A stretch of 64,000 bases of DNA, from contig NZ_JAUSXK010000001.1 in NCBI RefSeq assembly GCF_030815955.1, positions 2,170,001-2,234,000 on the forward strand, given 5' to 3'. A program made the position numbers and the translations under genes. Below the pieces are notes generated by a model. That model had not been told where the DNA came from and ran no database searches. It was given only the letters and a program-made list of their open reading frames with translations. This document shows, piece by piece, positions 26,066 to 34,674 of this stretch. Source of the stretch: Microbacterium murale. Lineage in GTDB: Bacteria > Actinomycetota > Actinomycetes > Actinomycetales > Microbacteriaceae. Position 1 is the stretch's first letter, and every line of letters begins with the position of its first letter.

Positions 26066-26896
26066 ATGGCCACCACTGAACGTCCGCAGCGACGCCCCCG
26101 TCCGCAGATCGTGCTGGACGTCGTCGAGCGCATTCGGCTGACGCCTCATCTGGTGCGCATCGTCGCGGGTGGCCCAGGCATCGCGGCCGTCGAGGACAAC
26201 GGCTTCACCGACGCCTATACGAAGATGCACTTCGCCCCGGCTGAGGCGCAGCTCACGCCGCCGTATGACATGGCAGAGCTGCGTGAGCGGCTTCCTGTCG
26301 AACTGCTGCCCTCCGTGCGCACGTACTCGATCCGCCGGTTCGATCTGGACGCGGGGCAGATCTGGATCGACTTCGTCACGCACGGCGACGAGGGGGTGGC
26401 GGGGCCGTGGGCGGCGAACGCGAAGCCGGGTGATCCCGTCGTGCTCGGAGGGATCGGTGGCGGATACGCACCGGACGCCGCGGCGGACTGGCATCTGCTC
26501 GTAGGTGACGAGTCGGCGATCCCTGCGATCTCGGCGGCGTTGGAGGCGATGCCGGCGGATGCTGTCGGCACGGTGCTCCTGGAGGTGCAGGATGAGTCCG
26601 AGCATCTTGAGCTGATCTCCCCCGAGGGGATCGAGGTGCGTTGGCTGCACCGAGGCGACCGTGAAGCAGGGACGACGACCGAACTCATCGACGCCGTGCG
26701 CACTCTCGAGTGGCGTCCAGGTCGCGTGCAGGTCTTCGCGCACGGCGAGCGCGGGGCGATGAAGCAGCTTCGGCCGTTCCTGACCGATGAGCGCGGCCTG
26801 GACCGCGCGCAGCTGTCGCTGTCGGCGTATTGGGCCCACGGCCGCCGCGAAGACGCATTCCAGGCCGAGAAGCGCGAGGCCGTCGGGCAGGTGTAG
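26066..26896 (+). CDS. siderophore-interacting protein (FAD-dependent ferric reductase)
   Basis: A ViuB/SIP-family flavoprotein that reduces ferric iron from siderophores or heme-related chelates in the cytoplasm. The FAD motif is VRTYSIRRF (R-x-Y-S/T), followed by LGGIGGGYAPD and the SIP C-terminal segment FAHGERGAMKQLRPFL, ending in SAYWAHGR. 276 aa, usual length. It lies 4 nt after the HtaA gene, in a different frame, so is cotranscribed and iron-regulated. No heme oxygenase gene is present here, so whether heme or siderophore iron is its substrate is open. Confidence 0.9.
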   Translation: MATTERPQRRPRPQIVLDVVERIRLTPHLVRIVAGGPGIAAVEDNGFTDAYTKMHFAPAEAQLTPPYDMAELRERLPVELLPSVRTYSIRRFDLDAGQIWIDFVTHGDEGVAGPWAANAKPGDPVVLGGIGGGYAPDAAADWHLLVGDESAIPAISAALEAMPADAVGTVLLEVQDESEHLELISPEGIEVRWLHRGDREAGTTTELIDAVRTLEWRPGRVQVFAHGERGAMKQLRPFLTDERGLDRAQLSLSAYWAHGRREDAFQAEKREAVGQV

Positions 26897-26906
26897 CGCG
26901 CGGCCG

Positions 26907-26983
26907 GCACACCTGCAGGGCGGATGCACGGATGCAGGGGTATCTGGCGGCGTGTCGCCCTGCATCCGTACGATCGCCCTGCA
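26907..26983. repeat. 77-bp dispersed intergenic repeat, copy 2
   Basis: Matches 19516-19592 without gaps. This copy has a perfect inverted pair GGATGCAGGG / CCCTGCATCC separated by 18 nt (26930-26967), and a further half-copy CCCTGCATC follows. It starts 10 nt after the stop of the siderophore-interacting gene, so it may form the 3' end of that transcript. Confidence 0.75.
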
Positions 26984-27054
26984 TCTGTGTCGGGCCACTG
27001 TCGTTGACCCGCACCTGAGGTCCGCTCGCCGGCGAACAGTGGGACAATGGATGC

Positions 27055-27369
27055 ATGTCCTCCACCGATTCTCACGAGACTGTCGAGGCGACCGTTCGAC
27101 GGGTGCCCCGCTACGGCGTTTTCATGGGCATCGGAGTGGTGCTCGGCATCATCGCTGCGGGCATCCTGACCATGGTCGGCAATTACGAGCCGTCGCAGGC
27201 GCTCGATGTCGTCTACCCGCCCAGCCAGGTCTTCGGCTTCGCGCTGCTCTGGACCGTGCCGATCGGGCTCGCACTCGGGGGAGTGGCCGCGATTCTGCTG
27301 GAACGTGTCGCCCGCCGCCACGACCGCGTCGTGCGCGTCGACCGCGAAACGATCATCGAGTCGGACTGA
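27055..27369 (+). CDS. small two-helix membrane protein, function unknown
   Basis: 104 aa. A soluble N-terminus of about 20 residues is followed by helix 1 (about 22-42, VFMGIGVVLGIIAAGILTMV), an external loop with NYEPSQALDVVYPPS, helix 2 (about 61-82) and a basic C-terminus. No family recognised beyond similar hypothetical proteins I expect in Microbacteriaceae. GACAAT stands 6 nt before the ATG, one base off the leaderless hexamer. Convergent with the following unknown gene, 6 nt apart. Confidence 0.7.
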   Translation: MSSTDSHETVEATVRRVPRYGVFMGIGVVLGIIAAGILTMVGNYEPSQALDVVYPPSQVFGFALLWTVPIGLALGGVAAILLERVARRHDRVVRVDRETIIESD

Positions 27370-27375
27370 TCACCG

Positions 27376-27981
27376 TCACGCCAGTTCGGCGATGATCGGC
27401 CGGATGGCGGCGTCGAACGCCACTACATCGCGTCTGAGCCCATCGGTGACGGCGACCGTGAGCGCGCCGATCCACCAGATGCCGCGCTGAGAGAACGGCA
27501 GCACCTGCACGTTCAGTTCGAATGAATGCGCGCGGCGGCCGATCTCACGCTCGAACTCGGCGATCGCGCTCGCATAGGCGCGATACGCGCCGCCCCCGGT
27601 GGCCGTCTTCATCGTGTCCAGATAGCGGTTGTGGGCATCCTGAGCGTATTTCAGGGCAGGTGCCGCGAGCGGAGTGATCGCAGCACGAAGTTCTTCGGCG
27701 CCGGTGGCAGGCAGTGCGACCAGAGTGTCGAATCCGTCGATCAGCTCCAACGGCCCCTCGGCGGGATGAGCCCGCGGTTCCACAGCCATGTCCCAGTAGT
27801 CTCGCCACTGCGCTTCGAGGTCGGCGCTGGCGTCTGCCTGATCCGGCGCCCGCACCTGCAGATCGCGCAGGCTCGGCAGGCCTTCGGGCTCGCGGATGCC
27901 GAGCATCTGTCGCAGCGCGAGCGCGACCAGCGCCGGCACCCCGGCATCCTCACGGATCAACCACTGCGGCTTGTCGGCCAT
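27376..27981 (-). CDS. conserved-looking protein of unknown function
   Basis: 201 aa, soluble, no signal or membrane segment. It has an acidic/hydrophobic mix with Trp-rich spots (PQWLIRED, AQWRDYWDMAVEPRAH) and a central helical part (KYAQDAHNRYLDTMKTATGG). No catalytic motif recognised. Codon use looks native. ATG with TAGGAT 6 nt upstream, so it is leaderless and separately transcribed. Divergent from purM. I do not assign a function. Confidence 0.7.
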   Translation of the reverse strand: MADKPQWLIREDAGVPALVALALRQMLGIREPEGLPSLRDLQVRAPDQADASADLEAQWRDYWDMAVEPRAHPAEGPLELIDGFDTLVALPATGAEELRAAITPLAAPALKYAQDAHNRYLDTMKTATGGGAYRAYASAIAEFEREIGRRAHSFELNVQVLPFSQRGIWWIGALTVAVTDGLRRDVVAFDAAIRPIIAELA

Positions 27982-27987
27982 GGCCCC

Positions 27988-27993
27988 ATCCTA
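27988..27993 (-). promoter_or_regulatory. TAGGAT -10 hexamer, leaderless start of the 201-aa unknown gene
   Basis: TAGGAT, 6 nt, ATG on the minus strand; no Shine-Dalgarno. Confidence 0.6.
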
Positions 27994-28168
27994 GGGAGGT
28001 CATGGGGCACCTGTCCGACTTGCTGGATGGAACACGCGTTGCCGCTGCTGCGGCCGCACCTAAGTTCAGCTTGGGCCGGCGATCGGTCGCGGGGAATCAC
28101 GCGCATGTCACCAACCGTCGACCCATCAGGTGAGACGGACAGCGGAGAACCGAGTGCTCAGGCACCGG

Positions 28169-28174
28169 TAGTCT
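28169..28174 (+). promoter_or_regulatory. TAGTCT -10 hexamer, leaderless start of purM
   Basis: TAGTCT, 6 nt, GTG. No Shine-Dalgarno in between. The 199-nt divergent region 27982-28180 shows no other feature I can support. Confidence 0.6.
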
Positions 28175-28180
28175 TATGGG

Positions 28181-29299
28181 GTGGCTGCCTCCCCCACCAA
28201 TCCCTATTCCGAAGCCGGCGTCGACACCGCAGCAGGTGATCGTGCCGTCGAGCTGATGAAGTCCTCAGTGCGCGCGACGCACGGCCCCGAAGTGCTCGGA
28301 GGTGTCGGCGGCTTCGCCGGTCTCTTCGACGCCACGGCTCTGCTCGGCTACACCAAACCGCTGCTCGCGACCAGCACCGACGGCGTCGGCACCAAGGTCG
28401 CGATCGCGCAGGCGATCGACAAGCACGACACGATCGGTCAGGACCTGGTCGGCATGGTCGTCGACGACATCGTCGTGGTGGGGGCGAAGCCCCTGTTCAT
28501 GACCGACTACATCGCATGCGGCAAGGTCGTCCCCGAACGCATCGCCGACATCGTGCGCGGCATCGCCGACGCCTGCACGGCCACCGGCACCGCGCTCGTC
28601 GGCGGGGAGACCGCTGAGCACCCCGGCCTCCTCGGCCCCCGCGACTACGACGTCGCAGGCGCCGCCACCGGCATCGTCGAGGCGGATGCCGTGCTCGGCG
28701 CCGAGCGCGTCCAGGACGGCGACGTCGTGCTCGCGCTGGCATCGAGCGGCCTGCACTCGAACGGTTACTCCCTCGTGCGCCACATCATCACCGGTGCCAG
28801 TATCGGCTACGGCGACAACTCCGCCGACCTCGGTACCACCTGGGGCGAGGCGCTGCTCGAGCCGACGCGTCTCTACACGCTCCCGCTGCTGCGTCTGATC
28901 GAGGCGCTGGCAGACGGCAGCGTGCACTCTCTCAGTCACGTCACCGGTGGTGGCATCGCCGCGAACCTCGCCCGCGTGCTTCCGGTGGGCAGCTGGGCAG
29001 AGATCGATCGCTCCACGTGGTCGCCGAGCCCGGTCTTCCGCGTGCTCAGCGACATCGCCGGCTCCAGCCTGGAATCGGCCGAGGGTACCTGGAACCTCGG
29101 CATCGGCTTCCTCGCGGTCATCGATCAGGGCCAGAAGGATGCCGCGATCGCCGCGCTCGCCGCAGAGGGCATCGACGCCTGGCAGGTCGCGACAGTCGGT
29201 ACGGGTGCTCGCCCGTCCGGAGAATTCGAAGAGGGCGCCAAAGGCGTCGATGGTGGTGCGGTGCGTCTCGTCGGCGCATACGCGGATGGAGCAGAGTAA
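28181..29299 (+). CDS. purM: phosphoribosylformylglycinamidine cyclo-ligase (AIR synthetase)
   Basis: Step 5 of purine synthesis: ATP-dependent ring closure of FGAM to aminoimidazole ribonucleotide. Starts with NPYSEAGVDTAAGDRAVELMK. Typical motifs are STDGVGTKVAIAQ, GQDLVGMVVDDIVVVGAKPL, GGETAEHPG and VTGGGIAANLARVLP. 372 aa, slightly longer than average. GTG start with leaderless hexamer. purF follows after 6 nt, so the two purine genes form one transcript, in the order purM-purF rather than the more common purF-purM. Confidence 0.97.
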   Translation: MAASPTNPYSEAGVDTAAGDRAVELMKSSVRATHGPEVLGGVGGFAGLFDATALLGYTKPLLATSTDGVGTKVAIAQAIDKHDTIGQDLVGMVVDDIVVVGAKPLFMTDYIACGKVVPERIADIVRGIADACTATGTALVGGETAEHPGLLGPRDYDVAGAATGIVEADAVLGAERVQDGDVVLALASSGLHSNGYSLVRHIITGASIGYGDNSADLGTTWGEALLEPTRLYTLPLLRLIEALADGSVHSLSHVTGGGIAANLARVLPVGSWAEIDRSTWSPSPVFRVLSDIAGSSLESAEGTWNLGIGFLAVIDQGQKDAAIAALAAEGIDAWQVATVGTGARPSGEFEEGAKGVDGGAVRLVGAYADGAE

Positions 29300-29305
29300 T
29301 ACCCC

Positions 29306-30763
29306 ATGTGCGGAATCGTCGGAGTGGTCGCTGGCGGCCCGGTCAATCAGGACATCTACGATGCGCTCCTCCTGCTGCAGCACCGCGGGCAGGATGCCAC
29401 CGGCATCTCGACTGCAGAGCCCAATGGCGTCATGCACACGATCAAGGCCGAGGGCATGGTGCGCGAAGCCTTCCGCACCCGCGACATGCGTTCCCTCCTC
29501 GGCAACGTCGGCCTCGGCCACGTGCGCTACGCGACCAAGGGCACGGCATCCAGTGAGGAAGAGGCGCAGCCGTTCTACGTGAACGCGCCGTACGGCATCG
29601 TCCTCATCCACAACGGCAACCTCACCAACACGCGCGAACTCACCGCCGACATGGCCAAGCGCGACCGGCGGCACCTGAACTCCTCGAGCGACACCGAGCT
29701 GCTGCTGAACGTGCTCGCCGGCGAGCTGCAGGCGACGACCAGCGATGTCGACCTCGAACCCGAGCGCATCTTCGAAGCGGTCAGCCGCACGCACGAGCGC
29801 ATCGAGGGCGCGTACGCCGTGATCGCCGTGATCGCCGGCTACGGTCTGCTGGCATTCCGCGACCCGTTCGGCATCCGCCCGCTGATACTCGGACGCCGCG
29901 ACGGCGCGGAGCACGATGAGTGGGTCGTGACCAGCGAATCCCTGGTGCTCGAGAACGGCGACTACGAGGTCGTGCGCGAGGTCGCGCCTGGCGAGGCCGT
30001 CTTCATCACCGACCAGGGCGAGTTGTTCAGCCAGCAGTGCGCCGCGAACCCGACGCTCACGCCCTGCGCTTTCGAGTACGTGTATCTCGCCCGCCCCGAC
30101 TCGACGATGAACGGCATCGCCGTGTACGAATCGCGGCTGCGGATGGGGGAGCGCCTCGCCGACACGATCGCCAAGCACGTGCCGCGCGAGAAGATCGACG
30201 TCGTCATGCCGATCCCCGATTCCGCCCGTCCGTCGGCGATGGAGGTCGCCCGCAAGCTCGGCATCGAGTACCGCGAGGGCTTCTACAAGAACCGCTACGT
30301 CGGCCGCACCTTCATCATGCCCGGCCAGGCGGTGCGCAAGAAGAGCGTGCGTCAGAAGCTCAACGCGATGTCGACCGAGTTCCAGGGCAAGAACGTGCTG
30401 CTGATCGACGACTCGATCGTGCGCGGAACGACGAGCAAGCAGATCATCCAGATGGCGCGGGATGCCGGCGCCCTCTCCGTGACGTTCGCATCGGCCGCAC
30501 CACCGGTGCGGTATCCGCACGTGTACGGCATCAACATGCCGTCCAAGCACGAGCTGATCGCCCACGACCGCACGATCCCCGAGATCGCCGCCGAGCTCGG
30601 CGCCGATCACCTGGTGTACCAGGAGGTCGAAGACCTGAGGGCGGCGATCATCGAGGGGTCCGACGTCACCGACCTCGACATGAGCTGCTTCGACGGCCGC
30701 TACGTCACGGGTACCGTCACCGACGAGTACCTGTCCTGGGTCGAGAGCTCGCAGTCGTCGTGA
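29306..30763 (+). CDS. purF: amidophosphoribosyltransferase
   Basis: First step of purine synthesis: transfers the glutamine amide to PRPP giving phosphoribosylamine. The mature N-terminus is encoded directly as MCGIVGVV, so Cys2 becomes the nucleophile after Met removal, with no long propeptide. Class II glutaminase marks: LLQHRGQDATGI, HNGNLTN. The PRTase PRPP loop is VLLIDDSIVRGTTS. The Cys-containing CFDGRYVTG near the end fits the iron-sulfur subgroup. 485 aa. Its stop overlaps the start of the MFS transporter by 4 nt. Confidence 0.97.
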   Translation: MCGIVGVVAGGPVNQDIYDALLLLQHRGQDATGISTAEPNGVMHTIKAEGMVREAFRTRDMRSLLGNVGLGHVRYATKGTASSEEEAQPFYVNAPYGIVLIHNGNLTNTRELTADMAKRDRRHLNSSSDTELLLNVLAGELQATTSDVDLEPERIFEAVSRTHERIEGAYAVIAVIAGYGLLAFRDPFGIRPLILGRRDGAEHDEWVVTSESLVLENGDYEVVREVAPGEAVFITDQGELFSQQCAANPTLTPCAFEYVYLARPDSTMNGIAVYESRLRMGERLADTIAKHVPREKIDVVMPIPDSARPSAMEVARKLGIEYREGFYKNRYVGRTFIMPGQAVRKKSVRQKLNAMSTEFQGKNVLLIDDSIVRGTTSKQIIQMARDAGALSVTFASAAPPVRYPHVYGINMPSKHELIAHDRTIPEIAAELGADHLVYQEVEDLRAAIIEGSDVTDLDMSCFDGRYVTGTVTDEYLSWVESSQSS

Positions 30764-32076
30764 CCACCTCGCGCCCGCTCTGGCAGGGTAGGGCGCTCGC
30801 AGTGCTCGGTATTCTGCTGTGCGCCTTCTCACTGCGGTCAGCGGTGGCATCGCTGTCACCGCTGTTCGACCATGTCGCCGCTGACTTCCCGCTTTCTTCG
30901 GCGGTCGTCGGATTGATCGGCACTGCGCCGCCGGTGTGCTTCGCGGTCTTCGGACTGCTGACCCCTGTGTTCGAGCGTCGACTGGGACTCGAGCGGGTCA
31001 CCGTCATCGCCTTGATCGCGATCGCCGCAGGCCTCGTCCTGCGCGGGTTCTCGGTGGACGCCGTCACGCTTCTGCTGTCCACTGCGTTGATCTTCGCCGG
31101 TGTCGGAATGGGGAACATCCTGCTGCCGCCGTTGGTGAAGAAGTACTTCCCCGACCGACTCGGCTTGATGATGACGCTGTACACGACAGCGATGGCGCTC
31201 TCCACGTTCATCCCACCGTTGGTCGCGGTGCCGGTGGCGGATGCCGCCGGATGGCGCGTGTCGCTGGCGATGTGGGGCGTTTTCGCGCTCGCCGGAAGCA
31301 TCCCCTGGGTGCTCATGCTTCTGCGGGGACGCACCGAGGGCGTGCCAGTACCCGCCGTGCGGGACGATCGCTCGGCTCGAGATGCGGCACGCGCTGACGC
31401 CGAGGAATCCGAGCCCGTGACACTCGTCACTGGTCCGATCGCGGTCGCGCCGGCGAACTCCCGGATCTTCGCGCGGCTGGTCCGTCTGCCGTTGGCCTGG
31501 TCGATCGCAATCGTGTTCGGCACCTCGTCGACGATGGCCTACGTCTCGTTCGCATGGCTGCCCGCCATTCTGGTCGACCGGACCGGGGTCTCAGCATCCG
31601 TGGCGGGTCTTCTGCTCTCGCTCTTCGCCTTCATGGGGCTGCCGGCGTCGCTCGTCGTGCCGCTGCTGGTCGTGCGCTTCCAGGCGACCAGGCCGCTGTT
31701 CATCATCGCCGTGGCCTGCGGCATCGTGGGCCTCGCAGGCCTCATCCTGGTGCCGTCTGCCGCGCTCGTGGGGCTGTGGGTCGCACTGTTCGGCGTCGTC
31801 GGTGTGCTCTTCCCGCTGGCACTGGTTCTGATCAGCGTCCGCGCGCGCACGCCCGAGACCGCCGTCGCTCTCAGCAGTTTCGTGCAGAGTGCCGGTTACA
31901 TCGGCGCGGCCGCATTCCCGATCCTGCTCGGCGTGGTGCATGACCAGACCGATGACTGGCTGGTGCCCCTGCTCATCATCGGCGCCGTCCTCGTGATCTC
32001 CGTTCCCTTCGGCCTGATCGCCGGTCGCCGCCAGACGATCGAGGCGGAGTGGGAGCGCCGTCACGGGCGCTGGTGA
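30760..32076 (+). CDS. MFS transporter, CynX/NimT-like
   Basis: A 12-helix major facilitator of the cyanate/nitroimidazole transporter group (CynX/NimT). It begins LCAFSLRSAVASLSPLFDH, a typical first-helix region, and has a cytoplasmic central loop of about 60 aa rich in charged residues before helix 7. 438 aa. The GTG start overlaps the purF stop (GTGA), so it is translated with the purine operon. Substrate unknown; it may export a purine-related compound, but that is only positional inference. Confidence 0.85.
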   Translation: MTTSRPLWQGRALAVLGILLCAFSLRSAVASLSPLFDHVAADFPLSSAVVGLIGTAPPVCFAVFGLLTPVFERRLGLERVTVIALIAIAAGLVLRGFSVDAVTLLLSTALIFAGVGMGNILLPPLVKKYFPDRLGLMMTLYTTAMALSTFIPPLVAVPVADAAGWRVSLAMWGVFALAGSIPWVLMLLRGRTEGVPVPAVRDDRSARDAARADAEESEPVTLVTGPIAVAPANSRIFARLVRLPLAWSIAIVFGTSSTMAYVSFAWLPAILVDRTGVSASVAGLLLSLFAFMGLPASLVVPLLVVRFQATRPLFIIAVACGIVGLAGLILVPSAALVGLWVALFGVVGVLFPLALVLISVRARTPETAVALSSFVQSAGYIGAAAFPILLGVVHDQTDDWLVPLLIIGAVLVISVPFGLIAGRRQTIEAEWERRHGRW

Positions 32077-32119
32077 GGCACGCTACCGGGATATGGGCAC
32101 CGGGTTGCGGGCACGACGA

Positions 32120-32144
32120 AACCCCCGCACGAGGTGCGGGGGTT
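32120..32144. terminator. bidirectional hairpin terminator
   Basis: Perfect 11-bp stem AACCCCCGCAC / GTGCGGGGGTT with a 3-nt loop, between the convergent MFS and DUF3073 genes. A/T ends on both sides allow use from both strands. Confidence 0.8.
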
Positions 32145-32158
32145 GTCAGATCAGGCGG

Positions 32159-32344
32159 TCAGGCCTTTTCCAGTTCGTCTTCGTCTTCGTCCGCATAATC
32201 GTCTGCCCACTTGTCCACGTAGGCGTCTTCATCCGTCGGATGAGCGAGCTCTCGCTCAAGCGCGGAGTAGTTCACCGAAGGACTGAAGGACTTGAGTTCG
32301 CGAGCGATCTTGGTGTGCTTCGCCTTTTGACGGCCACGGCCCAT
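32159..32344 (-). CDS. DUF3073-family small protein
   Basis: 61-aa basic-then-acidic cytoplasmic protein of a conserved actinobacterial family. It starts MGRGRQKAKHTKIARELK, the family hallmark. The middle holds SPSVNYSALERELA, and the C-terminus is almost all acidic (DEDEDELEKA). Function is not known to me. It is a single gene, ending at the shared hairpin terminator and divergent from the stress protein. The family is a good taxonomic marker for Actinobacteria. Confidence 0.92.
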   Translation of the reverse strand: MGRGRQKAKHTKIARELKSFSPSVNYSALERELAHPTDEDAYVDKWADDYADEDEDELEKA

Positions 32345-32493
32345 GCGCGAGACCCCCTAACGATTTAAGCTGTCGGACAATCAGGTGCCCGAGGCATTCA
32401 CGACACCGGCGTGCGGCCGGTAAGAGTAGCATTCAGGATAGCACGAGGGCCAGGCGCACTGGCTCTTGCCGGCAGGTGAAGGGAACGATCCAC

Positions 32494-33036
32494 ATGACTG
32501 ATGCAACCTCCTCCCCGTCCGACGAAACGGCCCAGAACGCCGCGTTGCAGAAGGCCGTGATCGTCGGCATGCAGCCGGGTCAGGCCGTCCACGTACTGCA
32601 GGAGGCCGCGCGCTATGCGAGCCTGCTGAGCGTCCCTCTCGTGGTCGCGCATGTGGACGTCACTCGGTTCGTCACATATGAAGACCCGGACGGCTACGTG
32701 CATTCGGCGCCGATCGATCTCAATCTCGAGGCCGGTGTCGCGGAATTCGAAGAGGTCCAGGCCGCCGCAGCCGCTGAACTCGACGGCAAAGGCCTCACCT
32801 GGACCGCGCGCCAGCTCGTCGGTGACCCTGCGCTCGCGATCAAGCAGCTCGCGAACAAGATCGACGCGCAGCTCATCGTCGTCGGCACGCGCAAGCGTGG
32901 ACTCGGCGAGTCGATCCGCGAGTTCTTCACCGGGTCTGTCGCCGCTCGCCTCGCCCACCGGCAGCACCGTTCGGTTCTCGTCGTTCCGCTCGAGGAGTCA
33001 GTCCCGGACGATCAGCCCGAGATCTGGACCGAGTAG
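32494..33036 (+). CDS. universal stress protein (UspA family)
   Basis: 180-aa single-domain Usp. The alpha/beta fold has VIVGMQPGQ at strand 1 and the ATP-binding pattern GTRKRGLGESIREFFTGS (G-x2-G-x9-G-S-like), ending SVLVVP. Such proteins bind ATP and act in stress survival or dormancy. GAAGGGA precedes the ATG; an upstream GTG at 32476 is less likely. The 149-nt divergent region to the DUF3073 gene contains TAGCAT and TAAGAG hexamers but no promoter that I can fix. A repeat-rich terminator follows. Confidence 0.9.
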   Translation: MTDATSSPSDETAQNAALQKAVIVGMQPGQAVHVLQEAARYASLLSVPLVVAHVDVTRFVTYEDPDGYVHSAPIDLNLEAGVAEFEEVQAAAAAELDGKGLTWTARQLVGDPALAIKQLANKIDAQLIVVGTRKRGLGESIREFFTGSVAARLAHRQHRSVLVVPLEESVPDDQPEIWTE

Positions 33037-33050
33037 CCTCGTTTCCTTCG

Positions 33051-33154
33051 CCGAGACCCCCCGTCTTCGTACCGAGACCCCGTCTTCTCACCGAGACCCC
33101 GTCGTATTGACGTGAATACGACGGGGTCTCGACAATACGACGGGGTCTCGGCGG
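33051..33154. repeat. five-copy CCGAGACCCCGTC cluster forming a long palindrome
   Basis: Three copies of CCGAGACCCCGTC or a near variant (33051, 33072, 33091) are followed by two inverted copies. The third forward copy and the first inverted copy make a perfect 17-bp stem (33092-33108 with 33115-33131, arms CGAGACCCCGTCGTATT) around a 6-nt loop. The last inverted copy repeats the arm AATACGACGGGGTCTCG. It lies between two convergent genes and ends at the PadR stop, so it probably works as a bidirectional terminator. Confidence 0.8.
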
Positions 33155-33158
33155 ATGA

Positions 33159-33794
33159 TCAGGGGCTGGGCGGGGTCAGAGCACGCGTGATGGCGCGAGC
33201 CGCGGCATCCAGTGAGGCTTCCAGGTCGGTGACCACGGATCCTTGCAACGTGCCCCCTCGGGCGACATGCGTGCGAAGATCGGTGCGCACGCGCGCGCGG
33301 AACGCATTGATCGAGGCGTCTGCGCGATGCAGCTCTTCACGGCTGGTCACCCGCTCGTCCGGCATCGGTGATGCCGTCGAGCGAGTGCGGCCCTTGGCGG
33401 ACGTCCGCTCGTCGTTGGCTGCTGCGGCGAGATCGGCGCGAAGGCTCTTCATGGCGTCCTGGACGCTCTGGCGCACTTCGTTCGCGATCAGGCGCACCGA
33501 GTCGGCAAGACCGGACTCGATGCCGGCGAGGTCGCCCTCGCGCCCGGCCAACTCGGCGCGTCCGGCATCCGTGATCGCATAGATCGTGGTGCGTCCGTCT
33601 ACCGTCTTGGAGACCAAGCCCTCTTCTTCGAGCTTCGCGAGCCGTGGGTAGATCGTGCCGGCGCTCGGCGTGTACGTGCCGCCGGTGCGGTCGGTGAGTG
33701 CCTGGATGATGCCGTAGCCGTGCTGAGGGGCCTCGGCCAGCAGCGAGAGCAGGTACAAGCGCAGATCGCCGTGCGAGAAGACAGCGGGGGTCAT
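33159..33794 (-). CDS. PadR-family transcriptional regulator
   Basis: 211-aa regulator. The N-terminal winged helix includes LRLYLLSLLAEAPQHGYGI, TPSAGTIYPRLAKLEEEGLV and the wing VDGRTTIYAITDAGR. The C-terminal half is helical and likely dimerises (class I-like length). Its ATG overlaps the DUF4097 gene's stop (ATGA), with GAGGAG upstream, so the two are coupled. It very likely represses its own operon through the two CGATATATCG palindromes at the operon promoter. The inducer is unknown. Confidence 0.9.
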   Translation of the reverse strand: MTPAVFSHGDLRLYLLSLLAEAPQHGYGIIQALTDRTGGTYTPSAGTIYPRLAKLEEEGLVSKTVDGRTTIYAITDAGRAELAGREGDLAGIESGLADSVRLIANEVRQSVQDAMKSLRADLAAAANDERTSAKGRTRSTASPMPDERVTSREELHRADASINAFRARVRTDLRTHVARGGTLQGSVVTDLEASLDAAARAITRALTPPSP

Positions 33795-34630
33795 GAGTCC
33801 CACTCCTCGTCATCTGCCACAGTGATGACGGGCTGACGCAGCACGGTGATGTCTCCCGATACGGAATTGGTGCGCACGTCGACGAACGATCCTGCGAGTT
33901 CGCCGGTCGAGCCCGTGTAGTTGGTGGGGCCGGTGTTTCCTCGATCGATGCCATCGATCAGCATCCGACCGCTCATGGAGCGCGCCACGTAGTTGGCGGG
34001 CAGCGTCTCCTCGAGGCGGATCGTGCTGTTGCCGGCGACGGTGTTGAGGTTGATGGTGTTCACAGCGCCGGCGGCATCCACCAGGATCGCGCCGGAGACG
34101 GTGTCGACAGTCGCCCTGCGCACCGAGCCGGTGATCGCCACGTCGCCGGAGACGCTGTTCGCGTTGGCGGAGCCGGTGAGGCCGCGCACCTGCACGTCGC
34201 CGGACACCGAGTTCACGGTCAGATCGCCCGTGTGAGTGTCGACGATGATGTCGCCGGAGACGGTGTTCAGCCGGGCATCGTTGGTGAGACCCGAGATGAG
34301 CGCGCCGGCGCTGACGACGCCGAGGTTGAGTGCGATGCTGCGGGGGACGGCGACGCTGACCTCCGCGCGCGGGCCACCGGAGCCGAAGTTGCGGAACACC
34401 TCGAGGAAGTTGTCCCATCCCAGCTGCGGGTGGTCGATCTCGATCTCGTTGCCGTCGGATTCGATCCGGAGATCTTTGATGGTGACACCGTGCACCTCGA
34501 TGCGGATGCCGGGTTCGTCGTGGGCGATGACGTCCACCTGTCCGCCGACGAGTCCGACCTTGAGTCGGGTCGCCTGAGCGATGTCGATGACGCGTTCCTC
34601 GCCGGGGGCGATGAGCCACTTCTCGGTCAT
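33791..34630 (-). CDS. DUF4097 beta-strand-repeat protein
   Basis: 279 aa, with repeated short strands of the type N-S-V-S-G-D-I/V (DTVSGAILV, NSVSGDVQV, NTVSGDIIV), forming a right-handed beta solenoid from about residue 105 on. An N-terminal domain of about 100 aa precedes it. There is no signal peptide or membrane helix. DUF4097 proteins are often encoded beside PadR or envelope-stress regulators; their molecular role is not established. First gene of a two-gene operon with the PadR regulator. Confidence 0.88.
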   Translation of the reverse strand: MTEKWLIAPGEERVIDIAQATRLKVGLVGGQVDVIAHDEPGIRIEVHGVTIKDLRIESDGNEIEIDHPQLGWDNFLEVFRNFGSGGPRAEVSVAVPRSIALNLGVVSAGALISGLTNDARLNTVSGDIIVDTHTGDLTVNSVSGDVQVRGLTGSANANSVSGDVAITGSVRRATVDTVSGAILVDAAGAVNTINLNTVAGNSTIRLEETLPANYVARSMSGRMLIDGIDRGNTGPTNYTGSTGELAGSFVDVRTNSVSGDITVLRQPVITVADDEEWDS

Positions 34631-34653
34631 GTTGTCTCCTGAGGTTGATTAGT

Positions 34654-34667
34654 CGCGATATATCGCG
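34654..34667 (-). promoter_or_regulatory. PadR operator 1 (CGCGATATATCGCG)
   Basis: Perfect 14-bp palindrome downstream of the predicted -10 (TATTCT, 34675-34680), thus near the transcription start of the DUF4097-PadR operon. Same core as operator 2; centres are 28 bp apart. Confidence 0.75.
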
Positions 34668-34674
34668 TGTAGTC

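Noticed and set aside
28265..30859. 864-codon open frame on the minus strand opposite purM and purF
   Set aside because: Anti-sense to two complete, well-recognised purine genes in a high-GC genome, where such shadow frames are common. No domain is recognisable.
33051..33154. CRISPR-like array
   Set aside because: Repeats are short, in both orientations, with spacers of unequal length and no cas genes.
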